Assembly (NCBI RefSeq): GCF_028769735.1
Contig: NC_088169.1
Location: 38,664,729-38,728,728, forward strand
DNA: 64,000 nucleotides
Direction: 5' to 3'
Origin: Zonotrichia leucophrys gambelii
Taxonomy: Eukaryota; Chordata; Aves; Passeriformes; Passerellidae
In this document: piece by piece, positions 1 through 12,218 of the stretch
Numbering within the stretch: position 1 is the stretch's first letter
Layout of the letters: every line of letters begins with the position of its first letter
Notes under the pieces: generated by a model
What the model was told of the DNA's origin: nothing
Database searches by the model: none
Seen by the model: the letters and a program-made list of their open reading frames with translations, nothing else
Made by a program: the position numbers and the translations under genes

Positions 1-1496
1 AGAAGTTAGGGAATATCAACCCAGTTTTGTAAGATACTGAACTCTTACTGACATTCATAGGAGTAAAAGTCACTCAGTACTTTATAACACTCAGTATCTT
101 GCAATATCACAGTTTATGTTGTTGGAATAAAATATGACAGGATAAGTTGAAGGGGATTTAAACAGTGTATGCCATTACCAGTTCTTGTGTTGGAAAGAGG
201 AGTGGTGGGCAAAGCTTAATGCAATGAAGCCAAAGCTTGGTTTCAAGCACAGCTGCTAGTAGTTCTGATGATAAAGCTGTCCAAAGAATGGCAATTCTCA
301 CTGGCAAATACTTGCCTGCTTGTCAGAGACCTGCTGCTTGACTAAGCTGTCTAGCAGTGATCATGACCAGGCTGGAAAATGTTAGACTCAGGATCATCGC
401 TGCATATGTTTCCTTTACAGAATCAAGGATTGGAATTATAAGGATTGATATGGTGTTGTCATAGAAGCTAATCAGGATGAGAAAGCCAGGGTTGGGAATA
501 CAATACGTAGGGGAAGTCCATGGTTTTAATTAGGTATAATTGCAATGTGATTTACTGTGTACTACAACTGGTACATGACATTCTCAAGCAATAACCAATA
601 TTTACAGGATCCTTCTGGGATGCTTACTTACTGGCTCCTTGAAGCTTGTGGATTTTTCTCAATATAAGTATTATGTAATGTTGTAATAGCAGAATACTCA
701 TTTAACATGTTAACTAATAAAATTTACATTTTATTTTTAAAATTTGAACACTCCATAAGTCAGACCATAATTTTGTAAATGTCTTTATATGAATTGTGGG
801 AGCCAAACACAGATCAAACACTAGAATTCTTAATTTTGCAGTGTGGGGTATTTTGGTATTTGAAATTTTTGAAGTTTTGTTATTGTATTAGATTATATGT
901 TTGAATCAAAATAACAAAAAATAAATTCAAACCACAACCAGGCCCTATGAATCACAGCTTATGAATCTCACCTGAAGGGCTGGATTTACTGTACTCTTCA
1001 GACACAGCTGTTCAGAAAATCCTTGTTAAAAAGCAGACAAAAAGCTGAATTACTACCAATCCACTACTGTTAGTGTGGATTGTCATATGATTTGTACCAA
1101 ATTTTCAAATTTAAACATCAGAAATCATGGTGGAGGTAACACGAAGGAAGGTAGCTGGCACAGCAGAGACAAAGTATTTTCCTGTTATGTCTGTAGATTT
1201 TCTGGAGGGTTGGGATAAACCAAGCATCTGTCTTACATCCCTCACTACAATATGAGGAGGACACCTTTCTACCTTAGAGTGGTATTGAAAGGATAAATAT
1301 GTGTTGGATGATGTGCTCAGAAGTGATGCAACATTTTGCTGTACTTATACCATGACTTTTGCAGTCTTATTTTTGACTTGGGTAGGATAGTGCCATTCTA
1401 ATACAGACAAATTCTTGCAATTTATTAAAGTACATGGGTTTGGATACAGTTCTTTGAGACTTCAGCTTCTTGCCTTCACACCAGAGTGTGCATATT

Positions 1497-1514
1497 AAAA
1501 AAAAAAAAAAAAAA
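1497..1514 (+). repeat. Poly(A) run, A18
   Basis: Uninterrupted run of 18 A. It is not preceded by a recognisable retrotransposed body and no flanking target-site duplication was seen, so it is treated as a mononucleotide repeat. Confidence 0.9.
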
Positions 1515-4500
1515 GCCACAGCTGTGAAATAACTTGTGGTTGGGAACCACACTGATTGCTTGACAAGGAGGAACAATGCCTCAGGGGTTTCTGTGCATCA
1601 CATGTATGTTTTGTGAAATCTGTTTCTGGAACTACTGCTGTGCTATATTTCTGTGTCTAAAGAAAGGTACAAGGAAAACACGACAGAAGTCAGCACTGCT
1701 ATTGGAAGCCCACTGGAGTGTAAAGGATCAGAGTATTGTATAGATATTCCTATACCAATATCGTGTTATGAGTTATGGATCTCATTTTGGAGTAAAATGT
1801 GCCTACGCGGGTCATTTAGCAACCTTAATCTCATTTTATAAAAGAGTAATTTATAAATGTCACGATCTCTGAAGAAATGAAATGGTTTTGTATACACTTT
1901 GTTTATACAGAGCTCACTCACAGCCAAAGCATTGCATGTATTGTAATTTATTAATGTTGTGTTCATCATTCTCTCTAATTTAAAGCTCATAACTGAACAG
2001 TGCCAACAGTCTTTACAGGGAAAAGAAGGAAAGTCTGAAAATAGTACATATATAAATATATTTTTTTTCCAGTGCCTTCTTCCAGTTGTTTCAGGCTCTG
2101 AATGTCTCTGAATGTTTCTTCTCAAAGCTCATGCTATCTTAAAATTTGTTGACAGGTACAGCATATTTCAGGTGATTGCAGGTACTTTGCTTGCATTTTT
2201 TTGAGGTCATGCAAAGCTGTAAACTTCAGAATTGATTTGATTACATACATACTGCTTATGTTTTAAATATTCTTAGCAGCAGTCTGTCTATTTCAGTGGC
2301 AATAGCCAAATGCTTATGATTCTAAATGTGTAACTCCTAGCATTCTATGACATATTCAAAACTCATGGAGGGCGTATAATACCCACTGTTTTTTGAAGTG
2401 GCATAATGCTTAGTACACAGTTAATTTTTTTCAGTTATTTAAGGGCTTCTGCCATTAAATGTGTTTTCTATTATTGATGTTTAGCCTATATATTCAGTAA
2501 CCAACACTTTACAATTACTAGGAGTTTTTTTGTTTCTAATTGACACATATTTTTCTAAATATTTATACAATTTAAATTCTTAATTTTAGTTCATTCCTTT
2601 CAATTGCTTTGTTAACATTTGAAATAAAACTAAATATTGTATCGTTACACAGGGTTGAACAATGTCAAAGCAACTCTTTAAGTTAACAATTCCGTGCTGC
2701 TGAAGCACTGACTTACACAGCAGGCCACTAAGCAAAGCATATGTATTACTCTGCTTATTTAGTTTCAGTCACAATTTCCTTTCTGGAAAACAATGTATTT
2801 CTGATTTTCATATTTCCTATTGGCGTAGCTGCTGCCGGTCCTTTTTTTAATATTATAATTTGAATTGTATTATCTGGTCAAAGTCAGGCTTTGTTGCTAG
2901 CAGTGTTTTGCAACTGCATACTTAAATAATATCCCTCACTTATTCATTATTTTATTATCCATGAAAAATTGCAGCCTCTTTTCTGTATCCACTTGCTGCT
3001 GTGTCTATCATACATCCCCATTCTTTCAAAAAAGTGTGAAAACTGGGTGTGTTTCTATCTTCCCCAGTGACTGCAGAGAAAGATCAAACAAGCACCTCCT
3101 GTTGGGTCAATGCTGCTTGCTTGTGAGGAAATGACCAGCAATTAGCCAGGTGCATGAGCATCGATCTCCATGGGGCCACACAGATGGAATGTGGAGCTGA
3201 AGATCTTCACTAGGCTCAAAGCTAGCATAGCTCAGGCTGCTGTACACACCTCTACCTGCGGAAACCTGATTGTATTTCTCTAAAGTGTGACAGGAGCTCC
3301 AAGGAATGTTTGGAAACATGCAGGTATAGCATAATACCTGGTTTCAGAGGCCTGAAAGCCCCTTCTCTCTTTTCACAGTTTTCCACACTCAGGCTTTTTT
3401 AATATTTCAGAGAGGAGGCAAATATATCCAGTAAACCAAAAAATGTGTTTATGTCCATGTGGGTGTATATAAAATCTTGAATCTGTCATTTGTTTCCAAA
3501 GAAGAAAAGAATTTACCATAGAAACCTTGATAGTAATGAGACTGAAGATTGTGATTTCTTTACAGAAAGTTATGGAACTAGGGAGGCATAAATCTGTGTT
3601 AAAGATTAAAAAGACCATTTTGAAGTCTGCAACTGCAATAGCAGTGGTTGCTTTGGATCAAAAAAATTTTATATTAAAGAGGCCTTTTGGTGGCTTTTAT
3701 GACACTTTGCTTTTTTGTGTAACAGCTTCATTTCAACAGTTGTAATTTCTGAAAAAAGAAAAAAGAAAACTCATAGCTATTTTCCTAATTCAGACTCTGA
3801 CAAGAAATGTGATGACACTAGTGATTTGTACCTTGCACAGAAGGGAAAAGAGAGACAAAGAAATCACAAAAGTAGCTTGAGCTTAGTAACTGGCTTTGGC
3901 TTGGCTGTGTCCATTGGTGAGGATCAGGTAGCGCCAAGAGGATTTTTCCTATCTTCCTGCTTTCTGCCTATCTCAGCATTTATAGGTATCAGTTCATGCA
4001 TTTCCTTCTTCACTTGTAGGTAATCAGAGCAAGTAATGTAGTTATGCTTTGATCTGTAGAGCCAAAGTGCTCAGAAAGAAGAGCAAAGGTGGATCTTTCT
4101 CTCCTTATGGCTTCATTTCAGCATTACTCAGGTACATCACACAACATAAAAAGTGCATGTCAGTGACTATTACTGTCTCTACTTACCAAATAGTAACAGA
4201 CCTATACAATTCTTTTGATTTCCTTGGGAATAGTAGCTTTTACGATTTTCTGTGAAGGTTGATGTTTTTTTTTCTCCTCTAGGAGTCAGTTCCAGCCCTG
4301 AGTGTGATGTCAAGAAAGAGTTCTAATGCTTTTATGAATTTCACTGTAGAAAATGGCAGTCCTTTTGCTGTAGTGGGATACTGGTGTTCTGGAGGATCAC
4401 ATGAAGTTGATTTCATGACACTCAGCTTTTAAAGAAGAGATTTTGCTACTGTGGAATTTAACTCATCATTTAACAGGGCAGGCAGGTTGTGATGCACTTA

Positions 4501-5824
4501 ATCATGTGCTATTGATTTCTCTGTTGTGACTGAATTAGTTCCTTTAAAGAGTAGAAGCATCATAAAGAGACAGGTGGATTGTAAAGGCTACTGAAAACTG
4601 TAGCTATGTGAATAATTTGGGGCTTTACATTTGAGGGCATTAAAGCTCAGCTTTCATTTGACAAGATCAAGTCCAACCTTCTTTAAACCCAGGAAAATGG
4701 AAGGTGTTTTTATGGCTCCAGTGGCTCCAGTTAGATATTCAGAAGCAGACATAAATTCAAATGAACAGCCTAGTTACTGAAGGTCTTCATGATATCAGGG
4801 CAGGCATTCATTGTGGAGAGTGATATTATGGATGAATTTGTCCACTTCCATCTGCTTTTCTCCTTGCTGCCATCATTGTAGTCTTCCTAAGGTCCAGTTC
4901 TTCAGAAGACTAAACTAGCAATGTCAAGTATATTGACCAGGAAACATTCAGTTGCTTGCAGGTTTCTGTGAACCATGCTAGGCTTTTTTCATGTGTGTGT
5001 TTTGGAGACAATGTTTCATACTCAGGAGGGCTGGTTGCCTCAGCCTGGCAAATGCAAGAGTTTCCAGTAGGAATGGGGACACTGCAGTCATGGACAATTC
5101 TGCAGTGCAGCATCCTCTTTCTAGGCTTTCATGTGGATGAAAGAGAAGGAAATAATACTTCATTAGAAGGCTTATATTTATTGTATTATTCTTAACAGGA
5201 GAATGCATTTTGGTTTAGTGAGGGATCTGAAGAGAGTTTTATCTCTCCCACGCAATTAATGATAGCCCCTGAGCTGTAATCAAGTGCTTACTGTAGATCT
5301 CTTACTGTGGCAAACTCCTGGCATGCCACTGAAGGCTCCAAGACAGACTAGTGCAGAAGCTATTTGCTCCAAATTCATGCTTACTGTTCAGCTCCCCTGT
5401 TGAATGTTGCTTCATTCTGTCTGTGTACTGCCAAAGAAGCATGAAAGTCTTGAATGCAGAGTGAAGAATTTAAGCAATGCTGTGGATGAGTTTCATATGT
5501 ACTGAGGGCATGTGCAAAATGATCACAAGCATGACAAGGTTGGCTGAATTAAGAATTCTGAATTAATTTATCATCTGCCTGATTCCTCTTACAGCATTGG
5601 AATGTTTGCTTTTTCACAGCAAATAATTGTAGCTGCCACAGCTTTACTGTTTTATTTTCAGTCCACTGTGGCTAGTCAGAAAAAGAAATCATCACGTTCT
5701 TTCCCTTTTCTTGTGTATGTCTATGCCTTTGGCTCAGGGAGTATGTTGCAACAAAGAACTTCACTGAGTCACAGCAACATGATGGTTACCTCATGACAGA
5801 GTGACACAACATTTTGTAAAAGCA

Positions 5825-5862
5825 CAGGTGGTATGGTACCTTCTTATTTTGGGTACCACCTG
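5825..5862. repeat. Perfect inverted repeat, 9-bp arms
   Basis: CAGGTGGTA at 5825-5833 is exactly complementary to TACCACCTG at 5854-5862, separated by 20 bases. An alternative shorter pairing uses TGGTACC/GGTACCA inside the loop. The arm contains an E-box-like CAGGTG. There is no sign that it ends a transposon. Confidence 0.7.
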
Positions 5863-8800
5863 GCTAAGAATCCATTTCTGACATTTTACTTATTGCAACC
5901 CAGTTTTTAATACTGGAATAAAAACAAAGTGCAACCCAGTGCAGAGAGTGTCCAAGGACCCACCATCAACAGCAGGAGAAAAATCAAGGGCTAAGCATGG
6001 AAAGCAATGAGTTAAGCATAAGGAGCCAGTCAAAAACATGCACATATTGCTTACGCTTCAAAATATTGTTCCTATTCTAGGCCATGGTTTGTTTTGTGAA
6101 ATACAGGGTTTGTGTCTTGTGTTTATTTCTTAAAATAAAAAAAAACCCCAAACTAGACATTTGATAGGCCTTGCCCCTGGCTGATTTGTGGATCTATTGA
6201 TACATGCCTCTCACAATGCTCACTGCTGCTTCCTTGTCCCTCTGCTCCCCAGACCTTTGCTGGTGATCATGTTGGAGGTGTGGATGGCTTGAACGAATGT
6301 CAGAAACCCAGACTTCTCTCTTGGACACACAAAGCTTTATGATTTTACTGCTCTAAGAGAACCCTTTGACCATGAGTTGCTTCTAGAACAAATGTCTGTT
6401 ACCCACTCATTTGACCAGGAACTGCACTCATGCATTTAAAAACCCCTCCTGCTTGCCAAGGCACATCCTCCTGTAATGTGGGATTCAAGTGGCAGGCATA
6501 GTGGCCTTAATGACATTGACTCTTTTTCTGAGAACAAGGCATCTATTCTAGGACTTTTACTTGCTATTACTGTTAAGAATGTGTCAGAATTTTCACTGCA
6601 GAGACGTTTCGTGTTTTGATGGCAAATAATTTTCATCTGTCTGAAATTTGGTGTGCTAGCTCAGTCCTTATTTAGACATCTAAATAAGCAGATTGGTTTT
6701 ATCAAAATATTCATCATACTAAATTCAGCACACTATAAATGTAAAAACCATTGCACCACCACTTGGTTTTCATCACATTTGGAAATATGGCACTTACATT
6801 GATTTAGAAAGATGACTCTGAACAATCATATTTTAAAAATTGGAAGTTTAGGGCATAATAATATGTAGCTCAGAGCTCCTGTGTCAAGAAGAGACAATCT
6901 TAAGATAATCAACTCTACCAGCAAGCATGTCTTTGTCTATGGCTGATTTTATTGCAATGGCCTGGCTTTGTTTTTTTTGGTTTTTAAACATCAAAAAACT
7001 GGTTGCTCCTGCACTTGAAATAGATTTTTTTCTACCTCTTTCCAAGCTGTGTCAAATGTTCTACATTACAACCTGCACTGTCAAAACATCATCAGTGTCT
7101 TGACACAGTTTTAAAATGGGAAGTCTCAGCAGCTGAATGCAGATTGGCAGTACAAGTAATGCTATCTGGGGACAAAGAAGGTAAAGAGAGAGGTTGAAGG
7201 ATTTCAGGAGCACATAATTCTGAGCTGGGTTCAAGATAAGATAAGGAAGTTAACTAATTTTCTAGGTTCTAGCTGATGCAAGCTAGTTTGCTTGGATCAA
7301 GGGGTCTTTGAATTGTTGTCAGCAGATCTCAGGAAGCCTTTGAGGCTATAGTAAGTGCTGCAGAGCTATCCTGTGGAAGCAATCAGATTTGTCTTTGCTG
7401 GCAGCTCCACTGGCTCTAGTATAGCACAGCTTCAGGTCTTAAGTGGTACCCCAAAGCCTCAAACTCTGTTGTGGTGCTGGCTGAAATGAAATAAACATGA
7501 AATAAATGAAATAAGACATAGAGGTAAGAAAGACAAATGTGCTTGAGAGGGTCTAGCAATGACTTTTGGAGACTTCTCATAGCGTGATGTGAAAGTTGTT
7601 GGTTTTTTGCATTTCAACTAGAATGGAACAGAAGGAGTCAAATGAAATAATCACAGGTACAAAAGGGTTAGAATAAGTTTATGCCTTCACAAGTCTCACA
7701 GGCTAGCAATTAGATCATCATTCAGGGTACCACAGGCTATAAAAATGAGGTTTTAGCATAGACCAAATCTACCTGGAAACACAGTGACATCCTAATTACA
7801 ACAACATATCATAGTTATAGTAAAACAGCTTAATTTTCATGATTAGGTATTAAAAGATGGGCTTTGTCCTTCATCAGTGTTCTCCTGGCAATGACTCATC
7901 CTCAGTTCCCAGATGGAGGCACAAAGGACACCCTCTTCATCCCAGAAGTGGCTTCTTTAGAGAAGCTAAGGAAGATTTAACACAAAAGGGGCTGACTGCT
8001 TGCTAAAGTTTATTGACATCTTTCAGCTTATATAAACGTTATCCTTTTGATAAGTTAATAAATTTAGACATCTCATCTTTCTCTCCCTCAGTGCTTGTAT
8101 TGCATGACTTTGGTTTATTTGCCCTGTTCTGCAATTAAAATTTTAGGTAATTGTCTTATGTGGATTGCTTCATTTCATTCCAGAGCTCATTTGGTGAATA
8201 GTTTTACTTTGCTTCTCATTTGAGAATCATCTCTTCTGCCTATAATTCAATGACACTCAGTGTGTCTCTCTTCTGGTGGTAGACACTCTGCTTAGTGGTT
8301 CAGGAGAAATATCAATGTTTGAAAGCAATTCTTTTGCCCAGGCTGGTTAGGAACTGCTAGTTAGACTTTAAAAAAATAATTTCATAGGCTTCTTAAGCTC
8401 CTTCTCTGCAAGTGCTAGCTATGTAGGTTTGTAGTGCTGAAGCAGGTCAAAGGGCTGTGCCAAGTGTATGTAGGAAGGTGTGGGAACATTGCTTTAGAAA
8501 TATTGAGTCAGACAGAGTAGTGAAAGCTGGCAGCATGTGCCAGAAGTAAAGGCAAGGTAACTCAACACAAAAAGTCCGTCTGCTCAACGTGGTTACTGAC
8601 TGTTGGACTTGGCTTGCTGTGGCTGAGGAAATGAGCCTAATAAGCACATAGTGGTTGCCTCAGTGTGCTTTAAAAGAAGAACACAATATGGTTAATTTCT
8701 GCCAGAAAAAGCCTGTAGCTTCAAAGTCTTTCATTATTTCTACTCTAAGAAACTAAAAATTAGAAAGTCGTTCTGTACAATCATTTTGAATAGTAAAGGA

Positions 8801-9224
8801 AAAGAGAGGAACATGCCATTGTAGTATTTCTTTTGCTTATCTTTATTCAGTTTTTTTTTAAAGGGGATTGTGGCCCATATGTAAGGAGTTGTATGTGTAA
8901 GAGCTTGACTGCCATGCATGCAGATTGCTGCTTCAACTTCCCTTTAAGGCCTGCCAGCCCTTTGTTTTACATATAAATGACCAAAATGAAGTGTCAGTCA
9001 AATGGAACAGATATGTCAAATTTTGTTGGTTTTCCTGTCCTTTTCATGAGGGAAACAAAAGGAGAAATCCTTGAATGTTTTACTTGTTTTATCATTTTAG
9101 CAGCTGGGATTGCTTAATCACAGAGCCATACTTTACTATAGTCTCCATATGGCATATGAATGTAGGAAAAGCAAACTATACATCACATGCATTCTCCTCT
9201 GTAATTTATAGACTAGAACATAAT

Positions 9225-9730
9225 AGAGGGGGTCAAAAGGATCAATGGAATACACTATTTCGGTTGGAAGGGGATCCACAGCCCCCATCTATCTAGTCCT
9301 GCTGCCTGACCAATTTGGGGCTGACCAAAAGCTAAAGCATGTTGTTAATTGCATTATTCAAATGTCTCTCAAATGCTGACAGTCTTGGGGCATCAACCAC
9401 CTCTCTGGGAATCCCATCCCAGAGTCTGAGCACCCTCTCAGGAAAGAAGTGCTTCCTAGAGTCTAGTCTAAACTTCCATGTGTTGAGCTGTGAGCCATTC
9501 CCACATGTTTTGTTACTGAGTACAGGGAGACGAGGTCAGCACCTCCCTCCCCATTTCCCCTTCACAGGAAACGGTAGCAAGCAATGAAATCTTCCTTCAG
9601 CCTCCTTTTCTCCAAAGTAGACCAGCCTATGAGGCTTTAGCCTTCCAGCTTTATTGTCCTTCTTTGGAAGTGTTCTGTGGTCTTCACCTCCTTCTTAATT
9701 TGTGGAACCCTAGGCCTGGCTTTGATTGAT
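9225..9730 (-). mobile_element. CR1 LINE 3' fragment, minus strand
   Basis: The plus strand here reads as the reverse complement of the avian CR1 3' region. 'ttggaagggga' opens it near 9263, followed by phrases typical of the family ('catcaaccacctctctggga', 'cagcacctccctcc', 'cagcctccttttctcc'). It is 5'-truncated, as most CR1 copies are, and diverged by substitutions and small indels. Chance frames of 69-82 codons overlap it and are not genes. The edges are approximate. It resembles the 15036-15310 copy more than the plus-strand copies at 19.2 and 40.7 kb, suggesting a different CR1 subfamily (CR1-J-like by memory). Confidence 0.85.
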
Positions 9731-10987
9731 TTTCTTTTCCCAAAGGTTGCATCTTTCTGTTTCTTTCCTTTCATCACCTTCCCTTCTCTGCTCTGTTCTC
9801 TCCTTGTTCTAGCTTTTTTTATTTTATTGTGTAGATATGGCTGCACTCATTTTTACACAATAGCTGTTGATCTAATGGTGTTACTGGAAGGTGAGAAGCT
9901 GAAACAATGAGCAGTGCGTCACTGGTAGCTTTGACCTCATTTCTTTTTAATTCTTTCCTTACAGTCTGAGTAAAAATCACTCAGAAAAATTTGAAGAGGA
10001 CACACCTGTGCCCTTTCTCAACCTATTTGCACAAGTGAAGGTGGCTGAAAAAGTCTGGACTTGGCTTCCAGTTCCCACCTTCCCACCTCAGCTTGTGATT
10101 GTTCAGGTACACGTAGTCTGTGGATCCATTCTGCCCCCCAACGTGGGAAATATTCTGTGTTAAAAAGAATTTTTCAGCAGAAGTGCACAACTGCTGCATC
10201 CAAGAGCTGTGGCAGATGTACAGGGACCTAAAGCCAAAGTAGGCTTTGGCAGTTCTTAAAATGACTTTGCCTCTGAGAACAAGTGTTTGTGAAACTGTGT
10301 CCTGACACAGAGAAACACACAAACACACACAAATGTCCCTTGTGGTAAGGTAGGGACTTTACACTTCCAGCACAGAAACCAGTGTTTTTAAAGAGACCTC
10401 TGGAGTGACAAGGAGTAGCAGGACTTAATGTCACTATCCAGGGAAAGAAAAATATTTGGCAAAACATTCCTAGAATTTTTTTTCATACTACTGTAAAGCA
10501 TTTGTTTAATAAGAACTTTTTCCATCTGTGATAATCTTTTTTCTTCTGCTTGGACTGGGGCTTTAATATCTGTCCTTGAGACCTTTCCATTCATTGTTTC
10601 CTTTAAACAAGGACTTTATATTCTGAAACTACTAATGTCAAAATAGGTCAAAATAATATTAGTCATCTTCCCAGATATTATTGCAATGACATATACATAG
10701 TTTTCTAAGAATAGCTCCCTGCATGAAGGAAGTCAAAGATCGGAGATAACCTTTTCTATATTGCTGTTTGTTTTTCTCTGGTGACTGTTGAATATTTGTA
10801 CATTTATGAGGGTTGTCTGGTTCCTAAAACAGTTTCTTCATGTATAAAATTAAATCTTTTTTTTGGTATTTTTAATATTTTTTCCTTAAAAGAGAATTAA
10901 TAAAACATCTCATAAATTAAGGCCAAATTAAATTATTTTTGTGGTAGAGTCATTAATAGTAGGAACATGTTATCTGTATTCCACCAT

Positions 10988-11003
10988 AAAAAAAAAAAAA
11001 AAA
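10988..11003 (+). repeat. Poly(A) run, A16
   Basis: Uninterrupted A16 with no recognisable retroposed body upstream. Confidence 0.9.
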
Positions 11004-12173
11004 GAATTGCAAAGACATTTATCTTTCACACAATGTCTTCTGCTGTGTATTCTCAGATCAGATGCAAGCTCATAGCAGATTTTTGTGCAGGTTTATGGCA
11101 GGAGATCACTAGGCAAAAGTAATATATCACCTTCATATTTTGCCTTGGTCTCCTGAAGCATGTGTTGATAGAACTGTAAAATGTATTCCCCTCTGTGGTT
11201 TTTCCTTCCTTCCATTTACTTTTTTATCAATTTCGCTGATAGAAAATAACGTCTATTTGAAATCCTCACAAGTTTCTTAAAAATTTGCCTTGAAAACTGC
11301 CTACTGACTGTGTTAATATAAAAGAAATATCTATGTTAGCTGCTGATAAAGTGGTTTTTAAAAGTGTTTCTCACTGTGATATCAAATGCTGAAACTTGAT
11401 TAGGAAAATTACCAAGATTCATTGGCATCTGGAAAGTGACAATAATGGTTTTAAATACTGTGAGATGGCATGATTTCATGAAATTTACAGAGAGTCACAA
11501 ATGTAAGTCACTTGAGAAACAATTCAGAAAGGAATTGTTTCTGAGCATTTGATATCAAGCTACTCATGTTTATTGAATTTTTCTGATTAGATGAACTTAA
11601 ATTCCCAAGATATGAAATACTGAAGAAGTGATATTTTTTGTTTATAACAGCGAACAAGGAAAATATGGAAAAACCTAAACTGGCAGTAGTGCTACTTTGA
11701 AATTTTGACTATTAGCTCTCCACTCTGTGCCCCAGGTCTGTGTGATCAAAGATTGGCTGTGGGTTTCAGAACAGCAGGACCTTCCTGGCACTTCAGAGGA
11801 CGTCCCTGGGTTACCCTGCAGAGCCAGGGACTGAAATTCTTCCCAGGATGGAGCTGGTCACTTGGGGGATCATGATCACACACTGCAGAGTCCCTGCTCT
11901 GCTGCAGTCACCATCAGAAGGATCCCCATGCCTGTCAGTGGCTGTCGGGGTCAAAAACTCACCAAAATCCCTGACAATGGGGCTGAGTGCCAGTGCTGGC
12001 CACAGTGTTTATTGTTGTTCATGTAGGTTAACTATAAATAAGGCTTGCCTTTTCAGAAAGAGTAAAATCAGTTTGAAGCATTAACAGCAAAATCCCTTGC
12101 TGCTCAACAACGAGAGAGTAAAAAAACCTACGTGCAATATTTAATATAATATTTTTCTGATTAGCCTTGCAGA

Positions 12174-12218
12174 TTCAATTAATTTCTTTGTAATGATTAA
12201 TTAAGTTTAATTATTCTT
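12174..12218. promoter_or_regulatory. Cluster of homeodomain-type AT motifs (candidate)
   Basis: Three close-packed AATTAA/TAATTA-type cores occur: CAATTAATTT near 12176, TAATGATTAATTAAG at 12191-12205 and TTTAATTATT just after. Such cores are bound by many homeodomain proteins, but they are also common by chance in AT-rich DNA. The call rests only on local density. Conservation across birds would decide. Confidence 0.2.

Larger units (their letters stand above)
1..9224. other. Non-coding unique sequence, no gene recognised
   Basis: AT-rich, CpG-poor sequence with open frames no longer than about 120 codons and none with a recognisable domain. It contains an A18 run at 1497-1514 and a perfect 9-bp inverted repeat at 5825-5862. 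I recognised no transposon, although short stretches such as the one near 4665-4690 (a phrase resembling 'atcaagtccaacc') could be heavily decayed CR1. The stretch may be intergenic or intronic; the sequence alone does not decide. Confidence 0.6.
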
